Positions 32,599 through 42,252 of a stretch of 54,496 bases of DNA are shown piece by piece (position 1 is the first letter of the stretch; each line of letters begins with the position of its first letter). Made by a program: the position numbers and the translations under genes. The stretch covers positions 1 through 54,496 of the forward strand of contig PJET01000007.1 in NCBI GenBank assembly GCA_002825515.1, given 5' to 3'. A model generated the notes under the pieces. That model saw only the letters and a program-made list of their open reading frames with translations, had not been told where the DNA came from and ran no database searches. This stretch comes from Candidatus Thorarchaeota archaeon MP11T_1 (lineage in GTDB: Archaea; Asgardarchaeota; Thorarchaeia; Thorarchaeales; Thorarchaeaceae).

Positions 32599-35523
32599 AT
32601 GAAACCAGGAGAAATAGGATTCTCCGCACTGTTTGAACAGTTCCGAGATAGCATAATGCGTGTCGATCCTGTGTATTTCTGCGCGAAGTACTTGACGATC
32701 GATGGCGGTAAGCCGCTAGACTTGGAAAAGTCAGGATATAAACCTTTTGCGGACATTTACAGGTATATTGGACTTTCAGCAATTGAACCAAATGCCAAAC
32801 CAATTGTATTAGTTAAGGGCAGGCAGGTAGGTGCAACCACCATGGCCGCTGCCCTTGAATGTTATTTCACTGCATGTGGATTGTTTGGAAATAATCAGCG
32901 CCCACCTATGCGATTGATCCATCTATTTCCCACGTTGTCTTTGGCCGCTGCATACACCAAAGACAAGCTGGACCCGATTCTAGGTGAGGCCAGAGCAGTT
33001 CCAGGTACCATGAAAACCAATGGACTCCCCAAGTCCTACATGGAGAACGTCATGGATCTGGGAAGTCCCAGTAATAACAACATGCATTTCAAGAAATTCT
33101 TGCATGGTAATCAGCTCTGGATTGAATCAACTGGTCTAGATGGTGACCGTATTCGTGGTCGTCAACTTTGCTTAGAAACAGAATTACCAACACCTGATCG
33201 TGGTTTTGTCAAATTGAAGGATTTGAGAGAGGGTGATAGGCTTTTTGATGAAAATGGTAATGTTTGTAACGTCATTAAAGTTCATCCAATTCAATATTCT
33301 CCAGAGTCTTATCGTGTAACATTTGATGATGGAACTCAGATAGATGCTTGTGCAGAACATCTATGGAAAACTCATACTCGTTATGAGCGAAAGAACGGAA
33401 AAACCCTTGGGATTAGGAACACAAAAGAACTCCTTAATACTCTTACAATGTCTGGTGAAAGTAATCATTCAATTCCTGTTTGTGGTCCGGTACACTATCC
33501 CAAGCAAATATTAGATATTGATCCGTATCTTTTAGGTTTGTGGTTGGGTGATGGTGATAGATATGGCAGAATAGAGACCGCAGATGTTGAGGTTTTGGCT
33601 GGTTATGACCACAGATTGATTGCATCTTCTGTAAACCATGAGAGTAATTTCGGCACATCTAAATCAAATTCGTATAGGGTTATTGGCCTTACGACAGCTT
33701 TGACTAAGTTAGGATTGGTTTACAACCCAGGAAAGAAACTAAGAGATGAAGGACGAGGGTATTATAACAAGAGAATTCCCAGGCAATATCTTGAGGCATC
33801 TTTTGAACAAAGACTAGATCTTCTCCAGGGACTTATGGATGCAGATGGTTGCTGCGATAAGGATGGTCGTTGTGAGTTTGTACAATGTGATGATAGAAAA
33901 GAATTGATTAAAGATGTTCAAGAGCTTATTCATTCTCTCGGTATTAAAACATCAATGTACAAAAAAGAGTCTTGGCGGTATAATGTAAAATACCAGGATA
34001 AATGGTCCTTGCAGTTCTATACTACTCTGCCAGTTTTCAAACTTGAGAGAAAGCTTCAAAACATCAAAATTAAACTTACAAAATCGAATAAAAGGTTTAT
34101 CAAATGTATAGAGCCTATTGATCCAAAACCGATGAGGTGCATCACGGTAGACTCCCCATCACATTTATATTTGGTAACTAAGTCGTACATTCCGACTCAT
34201 AATACAGCCGATTGCGCATTGTTTGACGAAGTGCAGGATATGTCTGACGTTGCTATTGGTGCTGTCACCAAGATTCTTGCTCAGTCTCGTTATGGTTCTA
34301 CCGGTGAAGGTGTTCAGGTTTATTTTGGAACACCCAAGACCAAGGCCGGATCTTACTATGAAATGTGGCGGAATTCTAATCAGCAGTACTACCATCTGCG
34401 CTGTGAGAGATGCGGAAAGTATTTCCCTCTGTATCGTCCTGATGTGAACTGGGAAGATATTTGGCTCTATGGAATGACTGTCCGTTGTACAGAGTGTAAT
34501 CACGAGCAGGATAAGTTAGATGCACAAGAAAGAGGCAGATGGATTCCGCTCCAAACAGTGAATGACGATGGTAGGGAACCTGATTACGTGGGGTACCACT
34601 ACAATCAATTACTTATTCCTAAATTCACAAGAGAGGTTATTAATAAGGCCAAACCGGAACGTAGCCCTATCAACACTGAGCGTGTGTACATGAACGAGGT
34701 ACTTGGAGAGTTCTATGATGGCGAAGGCGGTACCATTACCGCCGAAGAGATTCGCGAGAAGTGTATTGAGAAAGGCCGCAAGATGGTGAAGTATATTCAC
34801 CGTGATAGTGGTAAGCGTGTCTATGGTGGTTTTGACTGGGGCCAGAGAGGAATGCTCGATCAAATTGCCGGTCGTGGACGTAAAGGTTCCTACAGCTGTG
34901 CGGTTATTTTAACAGTTGAAGGAAATATATTTAATATCGAGTTTGCCACCCGTTTAATGAAGACCGATCCAGAACACAAAGAGGCGGCGGTTGAAGAGAT
35001 GTTCCGGCGTTACAATTTGACTCTTGCCGTGGGTGATATTGGTGATGCCTACGATCTAACACATAGATTACAAAAAACATATAATGAAAGGTTCTTGGCT
35101 TCTCGTGCTCAGCATAAAGTAATTGGACATGTTAAATACTCCAAAGATGAATGGCCGAAGACAATAGTTTTTGAGAAAGATTATTATATTGGAGAAGTTC
35201 TTGGTCTATTAAAAGAAGGAAGAATTAAGTTCCCAGGAGGACATCATCACAAAATTTCTTGGTTAATTGAGCATTGTTCAAGTATGGACATCAAAGTTAC
35301 CAAGGATAAGTCATTTGAGCCCCGTAAAAGGTATGTTAAGGGAACGGGCGCAAACGACGGTCTGATGGCGTTATTAAACGCCTATTTAGCCTGGAAATTC
35401 GATATAACTCAGCGTTTCTCAATTAAGAATCCAATTCACATGAAATATGAGCTGGCCGAGAATGCTCGTCCCATTCAGGCGGTTGTTGGGTATATTCCTA
35501 GAATGTTCAACGGCCGTGGATGA
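32599..35523 (+). CDS. terL: Terminase large subunit, interrupted by an intein
   Basis: ATP-driven DNA-packaging motor and nuclease. Walker A is VKGRQVGATTM (Lys73). The Walker B/catalytic acid follows the intein as LFDEVQD. A zinc-ribbon-like insert lies in the extein (CERCGKYF ... CTEC). The RNase H-like nuclease domain has GGFDWGQRG near residue 745, AVGDIGDAYD and a late Asp in GANDGLMALL. The intein occupies residues 191-535, and the spliced junction reads GDRIRGRQL-TADCALFDE. The mature protein would be 629 aa, normal for TerL. Start ATG 32599 after GAGGATAAG. Portal follows 23 bases after the stop. Confidence 0.93.
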   Translation: MKPGEIGFSALFEQFRDSIMRVDPVYFCAKYLTIDGGKPLDLEKSGYKPFADIYRYIGLSAIEPNAKPIVLVKGRQVGATTMAAALECYFTACGLFGNNQRPPMRLIHLFPTLSLAAAYTKDKLDPILGEARAVPGTMKTNGLPKSYMENVMDLGSPSNNNMHFKKFLHGNQLWIESTGLDGDRIRGRQLCLETELPTPDRGFVKLKDLREGDRLFDENGNVCNVIKVHPIQYSPESYRVTFDDGTQIDACAEHLWKTHTRYERKNGKTLGIRNTKELLNTLTMSGESNHSIPVCGPVHYPKQILDIDPYLLGLWLGDGDRYGRIETADVEVLAGYDHRLIASSVNHESNFGTSKSNSYRVIGLTTALTKLGLVYNPGKKLRDEGRGYYNKRIPRQYLEASFEQRLDLLQGLMDADGCCDKDGRCEFVQCDDRKELIKDVQELIHSLGIKTSMYKKESWRYNVKYQDKWSLQFYTTLPVFKLERKLQNIKIKLTKSNKRFIKCIEPIDPKPMRCITVDSPSHLYLVTKSYIPTHNTADCALFDEVQDMSDVAIGAVTKILAQSRYGSTGEGVQVYFGTPKTKAGSYYEMWRNSNQQYYHLRCERCGKYFPLYRPDVNWEDIWLYGMTVRCTECNHEQDKLDAQERGRWIPLQTVNDDGREPDYVGYHYNQLLIPKFTREVINKAKPERSPINTERVYMNEVLGEFYDGEGGTITAEEIREKCIEKGRKMVKYIHRDSGKRVYGGFDWGQRGMLDQIAGRGRKGSYSCAVILTVEGNIFNIEFATRLMKTDPEHKEAAVEEMFRRYNLTLAVGDIGDAYDLTHRLQKTYNERFLASRAQHKVIGHVKYSKDEWPKTIVFEKDYYIGEVLGLLKEGRIKFPGGHHHKISWLIEHCSSMDIKVTKDKSFEPRKRYVKGTGANDGLMALLNAYLAWKFDITQRFSIKNPIHMKYELAENARPIQAVVGYIPRMFNGRG
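33169..34203 (+). mobile_element. LAGLIDADG intein in terL (345 aa)
   Basis: The intein starts at Cys (CLETELPTPD, block A) and has block B TFDDGTQIDACAEHLWKT with the conserved His. Two LAGLIDADG helices follow, LLGLWLGDGD and LLQGLMDADGC. It ends with block F MRCITVDSPSHLYLV and block G IPTHN before a +1 Thr. All splicing residues are present, so it should splice, and both endonuclease motifs keep an acidic residue. It sits between the ATPase Walker A and B motifs, a conserved site. Confidence 0.93.
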
Positions 35524-35546
35524 TATAGAGGCTAGTAAAGGGTAAC

Positions 35547-37538
35547 ATGGTAGAAATCAACAATAACATAACCCGGGCACAGCAGCTTATCGAACAGAAT
35601 CAAGAGAGACGAGCACGTGCGGAAGAATTAATACGCAAACGCGCTGCTATCGCGGGAACACCAGAAGTTACCAATCGCATGGCTCGTAGCATCAGTGATG
35701 AGCGCCGAGAAATCATGGAAATGCAACTCGACGCTGGCGAGTATCGTGAGCAAGGATCTCAATGGGTGCCGACAAATCACGATGGTTTCGGATCGCAAGA
35801 TAGACCAATTAAAATGATTCAAACCCAATTGGGTGTGGTCGCTGGTAGTGGTAAGGGATTGTACAAGATGGCAACAGCAGCCACCCCTACTGGAAATGCG
35901 ATGTCATCTGGTAGTGGTTGGCGAGGTGCTAACAATTCTGGTCGGCAGATTCCCGAAGTTTATTCGCCGTTGTGGCTCAATTCTAATCTCAATCTACCAC
36001 GTGACCGTCCCACCATCAATGCCTGGGCGCGCAGTTTCTTTGCTTTGAATCCTATTGTACATAACGCAATCACACTGCACAGCACGTATCCAATCGCTAA
36101 ACTCAATATCAAAAGCAAGAATCAAAAGGTCGAAAAATTCTTTGGTCAGATGATTGAAGAAATTGATCTGATGAACATGGCTGTACTCGCTGCACAAGAA
36201 TATTGGATTCTTGGTGAGGCGTTCATCTATGGCGAGCTGGATGAAGCGGCCGGTAAGTGGAATCGGCTCATGATTCTCAATCCTGACTACGTACATGTTC
36301 AGCGTAGTGTGATTGCTGCTGAACCAATCATCAGTTTGCGTCCGGATGAAAATCTGAGACGAGTTGTGCATGGAAATCAACAAACGGATATTCAGCAGCG
36401 CCAGCAACTCGATCCAAGTATCATCGAGCATGTTCGCAGAAATGAGAACATTCCACTGAACAATTTCTATGTTCACCATATGGCGCGTAGAATTTCTCCG
36501 TACGAAATCCGTGGAACTGGTCTCATCGTGTCATGTTTCCGCGCTTTGATGTTGTGGGATAAATTGCGTGAATCTAAGTACGCACAAGCGGACAACATGG
36601 TCAACCCCCTCACCTTGGTAAAGATTGGTGATGGTGAGTTCCGCCCATCACCTGTCGATCTTGAGCACTTTCGTAACATTTTTGAGGAAGCGCAATACGA
36701 TAAGGACTTCAAGATCTTCACCCATAATGCTGTCAATGTTGATCGGGTTGGTTATGGCCAGGGTATCTATGATACTTCCAATGATGTTACTCAGCTAATC
36801 AAGGAAATTTATATTGGCTTGATGGTTCCATCCGTAATCATGGACGGTTCGGATACCACTTATGCTACCGGTTCAGTAGCTTTGGATGTATTACGTCAGA
36901 GATACATGCAATTCCGCCAAATGATGACGGGTTGGTTGAAGCGTAAGATTTTCGCTCCTATTGCGCAGATTCAGGATTTTTATGAGTACGTGGATGGAGA
37001 AAAGACGCTGATTGTTCCTGAGGTTGATTGGAATCATATGTCGCTATTTGATATGGATAGCTACATCAATAATATGGTGAGTCTATCTCAGGGTGAAGGG
37101 GCCCAGAAGCGTGTGTCATTACAGACATTGTATCGCAGTCTGGGGTTGGAATACGAAGAAGAGCAAAGAAAAATCAGATACGAAGATATTCAGGATGCAA
37201 TTCGTAATCGCGAGATTCAAGCCTTGGCGCGTTACCCGTTGCATGAACTTAAGTCGCTTGGCCCAGGTGACGAGATTGAAGAAGTTGCAGATGAGCCAGT
37301 TCCTGGTGAAAGTCCATATGAGCCTGTGGCAGAAGCAGTGCCTGGTCAAGCGCCAGGTGGAGCACCTCCATTAGGCGGAGCACCACCTCCATTAGGTGGT
37401 GGCGGACTAAGACCGGGTGGAGCACCTCCTCCAGCTCCAATTGGCGGCGGTGGAGCACCAAGACCACCAGGCGGTGGCGGAGCACCACCTCCTCCTCCGG
37501 GCGGTGGAGCACCACCAGCACCTCCAACTCCACCATAA
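35547..37538 (+). CDS. Portal protein with Gly/Pro-rich C-terminal tail
   Basis: Dodecameric ring at the packaging vertex. The evidence is position directly after terL and a portal-type core: NPIVHNAITLHSTYP, WILGEAFIYGELDE, LNPDYVHVQ, IRGTGLIVSCFRALMLWDKL, then VPSVIMDG and a helical stem/crown region (LDVLRQRYMQFRQMMTGWLK). About the last 65 residues are low complexity (GGAPPPLGGGG; GGGGAPRPPGGGG), a flexible tail unusual for portals. Start ATG 35547 after AAGGGTAAC. 663 aa in total; the core alone would be near 560. Confidence 0.85.
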   Translation: MVEINNNITRAQQLIEQNQERRARAEELIRKRAAIAGTPEVTNRMARSISDERREIMEMQLDAGEYREQGSQWVPTNHDGFGSQDRPIKMIQTQLGVVAGSGKGLYKMATAATPTGNAMSSGSGWRGANNSGRQIPEVYSPLWLNSNLNLPRDRPTINAWARSFFALNPIVHNAITLHSTYPIAKLNIKSKNQKVEKFFGQMIEEIDLMNMAVLAAQEYWILGEAFIYGELDEAAGKWNRLMILNPDYVHVQRSVIAAEPIISLRPDENLRRVVHGNQQTDIQQRQQLDPSIIEHVRRNENIPLNNFYVHHMARRISPYEIRGTGLIVSCFRALMLWDKLRESKYAQADNMVNPLTLVKIGDGEFRPSPVDLEHFRNIFEEAQYDKDFKIFTHNAVNVDRVGYGQGIYDTSNDVTQLIKEIYIGLMVPSVIMDGSDTTYATGSVALDVLRQRYMQFRQMMTGWLKRKIFAPIAQIQDFYEYVDGEKTLIVPEVDWNHMSLFDMDSYINNMVSLSQGEGAQKRVSLQTLYRSLGLEYEEEQRKIRYEDIQDAIRNREIQALARYPLHELKSLGPGDEIEEVADEPVPGESPYEPVAEAVPGQAPGGAPPLGGAPPPLGGGGLRPGGAPPPAPIGGGGAPRPPGGGGAPPPPPGGGAPPAPPTPP

Positions 37539-37586
37539 TAACGGCAGCGCATATTCTGGCTTCTTAGTTAGATGAGTGGAGTCTCT

Positions 37587-38753
37587 ATGAACATGGAAAA
37601 AGAAGCCCAAAGAAGATCAGCTCTTAAATGGTTGGGCCGAAAGCTAAACCCGATGGAGTACGTCAGGTACTATGGGTCTGAGGCGTATCGCCGGGTCTCT
37701 GATACCATTGCCGATATCGATAGTGATATGCGGGAACGAGCCAAGGCGGCTAAGTCTGATATGCGCGCCGATCTTCACGAAGCCCGTATGGCTATGAAGA
37801 ACCGAGAGTATCCCAAGGTCATGTATTACTCATGGAAGTTGATTGATGCTTTGGATGGTTTGTTCAATCGTCTAGGGGAATTAGAACAGCTCAGAGCAGA
37901 TATCATTTCAGAGCATTATCAGTCTGATGTGGGTGGTTTGACAAGTACTCAACTATCTGAGATGCAACAAGAGATAGGAGGGATTCCGGAAAACTTGGCT
38001 CCCGGTTCCGTCACCATGCCTAGTACCGCTGAATTTCGTGGATTATTACATGCGGTTGGCGCACCCGATCCCAATATTACTAAAGAAGCTTTATTTAGTG
38101 AGGCTGGTCCTATTCAGTGGTTAAGGGAGAACATTCCTACATACAAGCAGATGGAAGGTTCTTTGCTAGATCGAATTTTCCGCAACAAAATGGGGAAACA
38201 GAAAGAGGCTGCTCGTGCCGCTTTACGAATGGCAGAAAAGTCTTTCAATGCAATGGGTGGAGTATTTGATAAACTAGATAGTTCTAGAGGCGATTTTAGC
38301 GCTTATTTTGAAGCGGCACAGAACTACAAAAATTCACTACAGACACACAAACAGCATCTATCTTCTTTGTATCGAGAGAATTTTTCACAGACTGTAAATC
38401 AGATGCTTGAGGGACAAGAAGAGGCAGGCGCTCCGGAGACCCCCCCACCCCCAACAGAGCAGGCGGCGCAGGAGCCGCCAGCGCAACCAGAACAGCCAGA
38501 ACAGCCGGAAGCACAGGAACAACCTGAAATACCTGATTTAGAGACGCAACCCGCACCCCAGGAGGAACCAATGCAGGAAGCAGCAGCATATGTGGTTGAT
38601 TTAGTAAAGAGAGCTAAGAAAGCCGCCCATAACGGAGATAAAGGAATAGCCTCAGCCCTTCTGGTAAAGGCATCTGAGATTTGCGATGATAACGATGCCA
38701 CTGAACAGAGTATTGTCTTATTGAGAGCAGCCGAAGAAGTATTGAAGGGATAA
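37587..38753 (+). CDS. Hypothetical structural protein, 388 aa
   Basis: ATG 37587 has GGAG six bases upstream; ATG 37572 and 37593 are alternatives. The protein is helical with a basic N-terminus, a middle coiled-coil region (RADLHEARMAMKNREYPKVM) and a Pro/Gln/Glu linker of about 60 residues (PEQPEQPEAQEQPEIPD). It ends in a compact helical hairpin (LVKRAKKAAHNGDKGIASAL then LVKASEICDDND). Similar hairpins occur in neighbouring genes. Overlaps the next ATG (TAATG). Possibly a head-tail or internal head protein. Confidence 0.6.
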   Translation: MNMEKEAQRRSALKWLGRKLNPMEYVRYYGSEAYRRVSDTIADIDSDMRERAKAAKSDMRADLHEARMAMKNREYPKVMYYSWKLIDALDGLFNRLGELEQLRADIISEHYQSDVGGLTSTQLSEMQQEIGGIPENLAPGSVTMPSTAEFRGLLHAVGAPDPNITKEALFSEAGPIQWLRENIPTYKQMEGSLLDRIFRNKMGKQKEAARAALRMAEKSFNAMGGVFDKLDSSRGDFSAYFEAAQNYKNSLQTHKQHLSSLYRENFSQTVNQMLEGQEEAGAPETPPPPTEQAAQEPPAQPEQPEQPEAQEQPEIPDLETQPAPQEEPMQEAAAYVVDLVKRAKKAAHNGDKGIASALLVKASEICDDNDATEQSIVLLRAAEEVLKG

Positions 38754-40225
38754 TGAATCAGCATGATCTCCAATTGCTACGGCACGCCGCATTAGAGCTA
38801 CAAGAGGATAGCGATGATTTAGTGCGCGTAGCGGGAGTGATCCAACGTATCAAAAACTGGTGGAAAGCACGATTCGATGAGGGTTTCCGCGAGCGTCAAG
38901 AAAAAGTAGAGGATGCCTATGATAACATGAAGGGTCCTCTATCTGATCTAATTAAAGAACTACAAGAACTGGATAAGGCATTCAAGAGCCAGAATCCTGA
39001 TGTAGTTGCTCAGCTTGTGGGTCAGGTTCCTGGTACAATCGCCCGCGTGACTCGTGATATGGGCCATCTCAGTAAAGAGATGCGAGCCGCTGATGCAATG
39101 ATTCCTGTGACGTATGTTGATGAAAAAGGGCAGGAAGTTGCTAGTGGTACCTTAGACTGGACCTCTCAAGGATACAGGCAAAACAAAGATGTGGTGCAGA
39201 AGCTTTGGGAACAGCTTCCAACTGAATTTAAAGAGATTCCTATAGGGCAGAAAGTCAACCGTCCTATCACCGATTTTTCCTGGTTTTCTCGTTATGATCC
39301 CAGCAACATAACCGTATCATCAAAAGTCTATAATCAGACACAAGAACAGTTTAGGCAGGGATTGCGGCGCGCCCAAATTCCTGAAGAGGAGATTGATTCC
39401 ATAATCGAATCTGGCTTTAACGATTTTATGGAGAATCTCAAGAACGCTGTACTGAATGATTCGATTCTTGTTCAGGTTAACTTTCCTGGTGTATCTCAAG
39501 ATATTAAACGCCGACCATCCAATCAGATGGTGATAGATGTCAAGCCGGGTTTTGTAGCGATTCCCGTTTCTGGTTACGAAGTTCCCTTACACATCGGGTT
39601 TGTGAGGTTGAATGATATTGGTGCATCGATGCGGCCCAGGCCAGAAATGACAATGGTAATGGTTCGCACAATTACTATCGATCCTCGTACCGTTACACAG
39701 CTCAAACAAGTCTGGAAAGGAGAAGAGACTGAGGCTGAGTTAACCGAGCCTATGATAGAAGAGCCCGAAGACATTACAGAATTCGCTCTACCAGAAGAAG
39801 AACCAGAGACTATTGCATCCGATGGACCAATTACCAAGCTAGTCAAGCGTGCGTTAATAAGACAAAAATGTCCACTTACATGTGCAGTTGTAAAGATAAG
39901 TGGTCAAACTTTGCATCATAAGGCGCGCTTCGCTAAAGTACTTTCCAGTGCTCTTCGACAAGAAATAGATGCGGAATGTTCACCGAGACATCAAGGCGAT
40001 GAGATAGAGGTACAGGTTAAAGTATATGGCAGCAAATTTGTAAGCATACCGGTAATTTATGGCATCTCTAAGTATGTAGCTGATCAATTTTTAGATGCGA
40101 CCAAGGTTGGTGTCGATATCGAGGTGGAGCCTGGTCTATCGACTTTTGGTTTGATGGAATCTGATTTTCTTGATGAGAGCTTTAGGAAAGTAGCTTTTGA
40201 TTATTGGAGAACTCGTGAGTATTGA
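38753..40225 (+). CDS. Hypothetical structural protein, 490 aa
   Basis: The N-terminal helix HAALELQEDSDDLVRVAGVI resembles the N-terminus of the 1171-aa protein at 21378. Mixed alpha/beta domains follow (residues 120-330 contain VDVKPGFVAIPVSGYEVPLH). The C-terminal domain has QKCPLTCAVVKISG and ends FRKVAFDYWRTREY. No enzyme motif. It overlaps the next gene start by 11 bases. Probable virion protein. Confidence 0.6.
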   Translation: MNQHDLQLLRHAALELQEDSDDLVRVAGVIQRIKNWWKARFDEGFRERQEKVEDAYDNMKGPLSDLIKELQELDKAFKSQNPDVVAQLVGQVPGTIARVTRDMGHLSKEMRAADAMIPVTYVDEKGQEVASGTLDWTSQGYRQNKDVVQKLWEQLPTEFKEIPIGQKVNRPITDFSWFSRYDPSNITVSSKVYNQTQEQFRQGLRRAQIPEEEIDSIIESGFNDFMENLKNAVLNDSILVQVNFPGVSQDIKRRPSNQMVIDVKPGFVAIPVSGYEVPLHIGFVRLNDIGASMRPRPEMTMVMVRTITIDPRTVTQLKQVWKGEETEAELTEPMIEEPEDITEFALPEEEPETIASDGPITKLVKRALIRQKCPLTCAVVKISGQTLHHKARFAKVLSSALRQEIDAECSPRHQGDEIEVQVKVYGSKFVSIPVIYGISKYVADQFLDATKVGVDIEVEPGLSTFGLMESDFLDESFRKVAFDYWRTREY

Positions 40226-40529
40226 AAGTGAGCTGGCTAGTATCTGTAAAGATTTGAGAATGCTTGGTGACGATGAGCTTACCAAGAAAGCTCTATGCGC
40301 TTATGCAGCGGCAACGGATACTGAGAATCCTCGGGTTGATCTGAGTTACAGCTACATCATGCGTAAGCTCCGTAAGGGGGATGATGAACGTCGTTTAACA
40401 TTTCAAAGGACCTTCAAAGAGGCTTTTGATCGTGCATTGTACGAAGATGTGGAAGAGCCAGCCAGTCTTGCGTTGATGGTGGCGATGAAGGCGATCGATT
40501 TCAAGGAGGATGAAAAAGAAGATGCCTGA
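40215..40529 (+). CDS. Hypothetical helical protein, 104 aa
   Basis: GTG 40215 lies five bases after GGAG and is a better start than the in-frame TTG at 40197. The small helical protein (ESELASICKDLRMLGDDELT) has an acidic end (KAIDFKEDEKEDA) and contains AAATDTENPRVDLSYSYIMR. Its 3' end holds the AGGAGG that probably serves the next gene. Function unknown. Confidence 0.6.
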   Translation: MSIESELASICKDLRMLGDDELTKKALCAYAAATDTENPRVDLSYSYIMRKLRKGDDERRLTFQRTFKEAFDRALYEDVEEPASLALMVAMKAIDFKEDEKEDA

Positions 40530-41571
40530 TAGATTTGCTGAAGTTCAGAGAGGTTTGTATCGGGGCGGACGACCGTCGCCGAAGGAACTTTGTATGCTCA
40601 AAGATCTATGGGGTATCAATAAAATAGTTAGCTTAGATGATGAATCAGGTAAAACTATTCAGCCGATGTGTGCTGATTTGGGATTGAACCAGATTATCTG
40701 GGGATTAGGAGACGGTACAGATCCAAAAGTCGCAGCGCTTAAGAAGAGAATTGTTCCTACACTACTCCTTGGTGGGCCGACGTATGTTCATTGTTATCAT
40801 GGTAAGGATCGTACTGGAATGACCATAGCTATGTTCCGTGTCTATAGTGGATGGCCCATAGGCGAAGCTTTGTCGGAGGCTTTCAAGTTCGGTATGGGGA
40901 AAGGTTTATCGCGGGATGTCCGACAGAGCTACTATGATGCGGTAAAAGAATTTGCCCGAGAGCTTACAGAAGATTCAAACAGTGCCATGGATGTAGTGAC
41001 GTTAACTCGACGCACAAATCCATTTGGTCCTAATGGTACCGGGCTTAATGATGCGACTCTTCCACGCGGAGCGCCAATTGGTCCTCTTCCCCCACATGCC
41101 GACCGTGAATTTAGTTTCCTAAGCAGAACGGCACAAGCTCGCCTATATTGTATGTGCAATTCATCCAAGTTATTAAAACCAAAGACATTTTGGTGGAACA
41201 CAGCTGCGGCAGCGATAGCTAATCCCACTGATTCAGATGGTAATTTATTTTCGGCCGGATTATCAGCTGATACTCATATTGAGCGTTTTGACAACCCATT
41301 AGATAAGAATTTAATACATCATATTCTAACTCGGGACATTGATGTTGCGGCTCTTCGTAATGGGCAATATCTGGTGCTTTACCCTGATAGCTTAGTAAAC
41401 ATACAGGAAGAAGGCGATGTTAATGATAATATAATGCCTGAAGTTGGGACGAGAGATAATTCAACTGATTACACATTTGTATATCCTGGAAGTGGTATGG
41501 GAGTGGGAGGGATGCCCCCATCTGCCTCCGGAGTTGTGCAATTGCCATACTCCGGTCCAGGACAAGTCTGA
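40522..41571 (+). CDS. Protein tyrosine phosphatase-like protein fused to an unknown domain
   Basis: Cys-based phosphatase: YVHCYHGKDRTG gives the HC-x5-R-TG signature (Cys91, Arg97 from ATG 40522), preceded by the beta-strand NKIVSLDDESG, as in dual-specificity phosphatases. The first ~150 residues are the phosphatase; the remaining ~195 form a separate domain with no known match, Gly/Pro-rich at the end. An ATG at 40510 abuts AGGAGG with no spacing, so 40522 is preferred though its spacing (12 nt) is long. Targets could be host phosphoproteins or nucleotide/inositol phosphates. Delivery with the virion is possible given the structural neighbourhood. Confidence 0.7.
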   Translation: MPDRFAEVQRGLYRGGRPSPKELCMLKDLWGINKIVSLDDESGKTIQPMCADLGLNQIIWGLGDGTDPKVAALKKRIVPTLLLGGPTYVHCYHGKDRTGMTIAMFRVYSGWPIGEALSEAFKFGMGKGLSRDVRQSYYDAVKEFARELTEDSNSAMDVVTLTRRTNPFGPNGTGLNDATLPRGAPIGPLPPHADREFSFLSRTAQARLYCMCNSSKLLKPKTFWWNTAAAAIANPTDSDGNLFSAGLSADTHIERFDNPLDKNLIHHILTRDIDVAALRNGQYLVLYPDSLVNIQEEGDVNDNIMPEVGTRDNSTDYTFVYPGSGMGVGGMPPSASGVVQLPYSGPGQV

Positions 41572-41605
41572 TAGCAATAAGAAGGCATACTGGTTAGGAC
41601 CGAAT

Positions 41606-42241
41606 ATGATTAGTAAAAAAGCTTACTCAGTGCAGATGAATTTCAATGTACCGGAATCTGAAAAGAAGGTTGCGGAAAAGGCTGAGGAGTATTTTGAGCA
41701 GCTTCTGTCTAGGATGGAAGACGTATCCAACTATTTGGATCTTATCTATGTTCCTTTCTCCAAGCATCAGAATTTGGATTCTGAGATGCTTGTTGAGTAT
41801 AGAAGGACATTCCGGCAGTACCGGGATCAAGTCCAGCGGAAATTCAAGGTGATTATGAAGTTGGCATATAGAACCACAGCCTTGATGAACGAATTTAGCA
41901 CAGATTCAGCTACAGAAGAACTAATGAACTCATTTATTGGTTCCGTCCGAGAATTAGAGAAGTATGTTGACACATTTGTGTCAATATTCTCGAATCTAAG
42001 TAGCCCAGAATTTCGAAATCATCTGATTTCTACTGTTGATTCAGTTAAAAAACAGCTAAATCAGATACGCCAGTTAGTCATGGATCGAATTTTGGATCAT
42101 ATAGACAGTAATATTCTGGCAAAGGATTGGGCAAAAGATCTTTCAGATCGGTACGATGAGCCACTTCAAGAACGAGTTCCATTAGTCGTTCAGCTTTATC
42201 GGGAAAGGCAGTTAGCTTTAAAGGAAAGGCCCGAGAGCTAA
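41606..42241 (+). CDS. Hypothetical helical protein, 211 aa
   Basis: Start ATG 41606 after TTAGGACCGAAT; earlier in-frame ATGs lie inside the phosphatase gene. Almost wholly helical (EKKVAEKAEEYFEQLLSRME; VDSVKKQLNQIRQLVMDRIL) with heptad spacing, so probably an oligomeric coiled-coil structural protein. No known family. Confidence 0.6.
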   Translation: MISKKAYSVQMNFNVPESEKKVAEKAEEYFEQLLSRMEDVSNYLDLIYVPFSKHQNLDSEMLVEYRRTFRQYRDQVQRKFKVIMKLAYRTTALMNEFSTDSATEELMNSFIGSVRELEKYVDTFVSIFSNLSSPEFRNHLISTVDSVKKQLNQIRQLVMDRILDHIDSNILAKDWAKDLSDRYDEPLQERVPLVVQLYRERQLALKERPES

Positions 42242-42252
42242 TTGGAGAAATC

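Noticed and set aside
37320..37552. Minus-strand frames rich in Gly/Pro over the portal tail
   Set aside because: They are created by the GGTGGAGCACCA-type repeats encoding the portal's own Gly/Pro tail; no gene signals.
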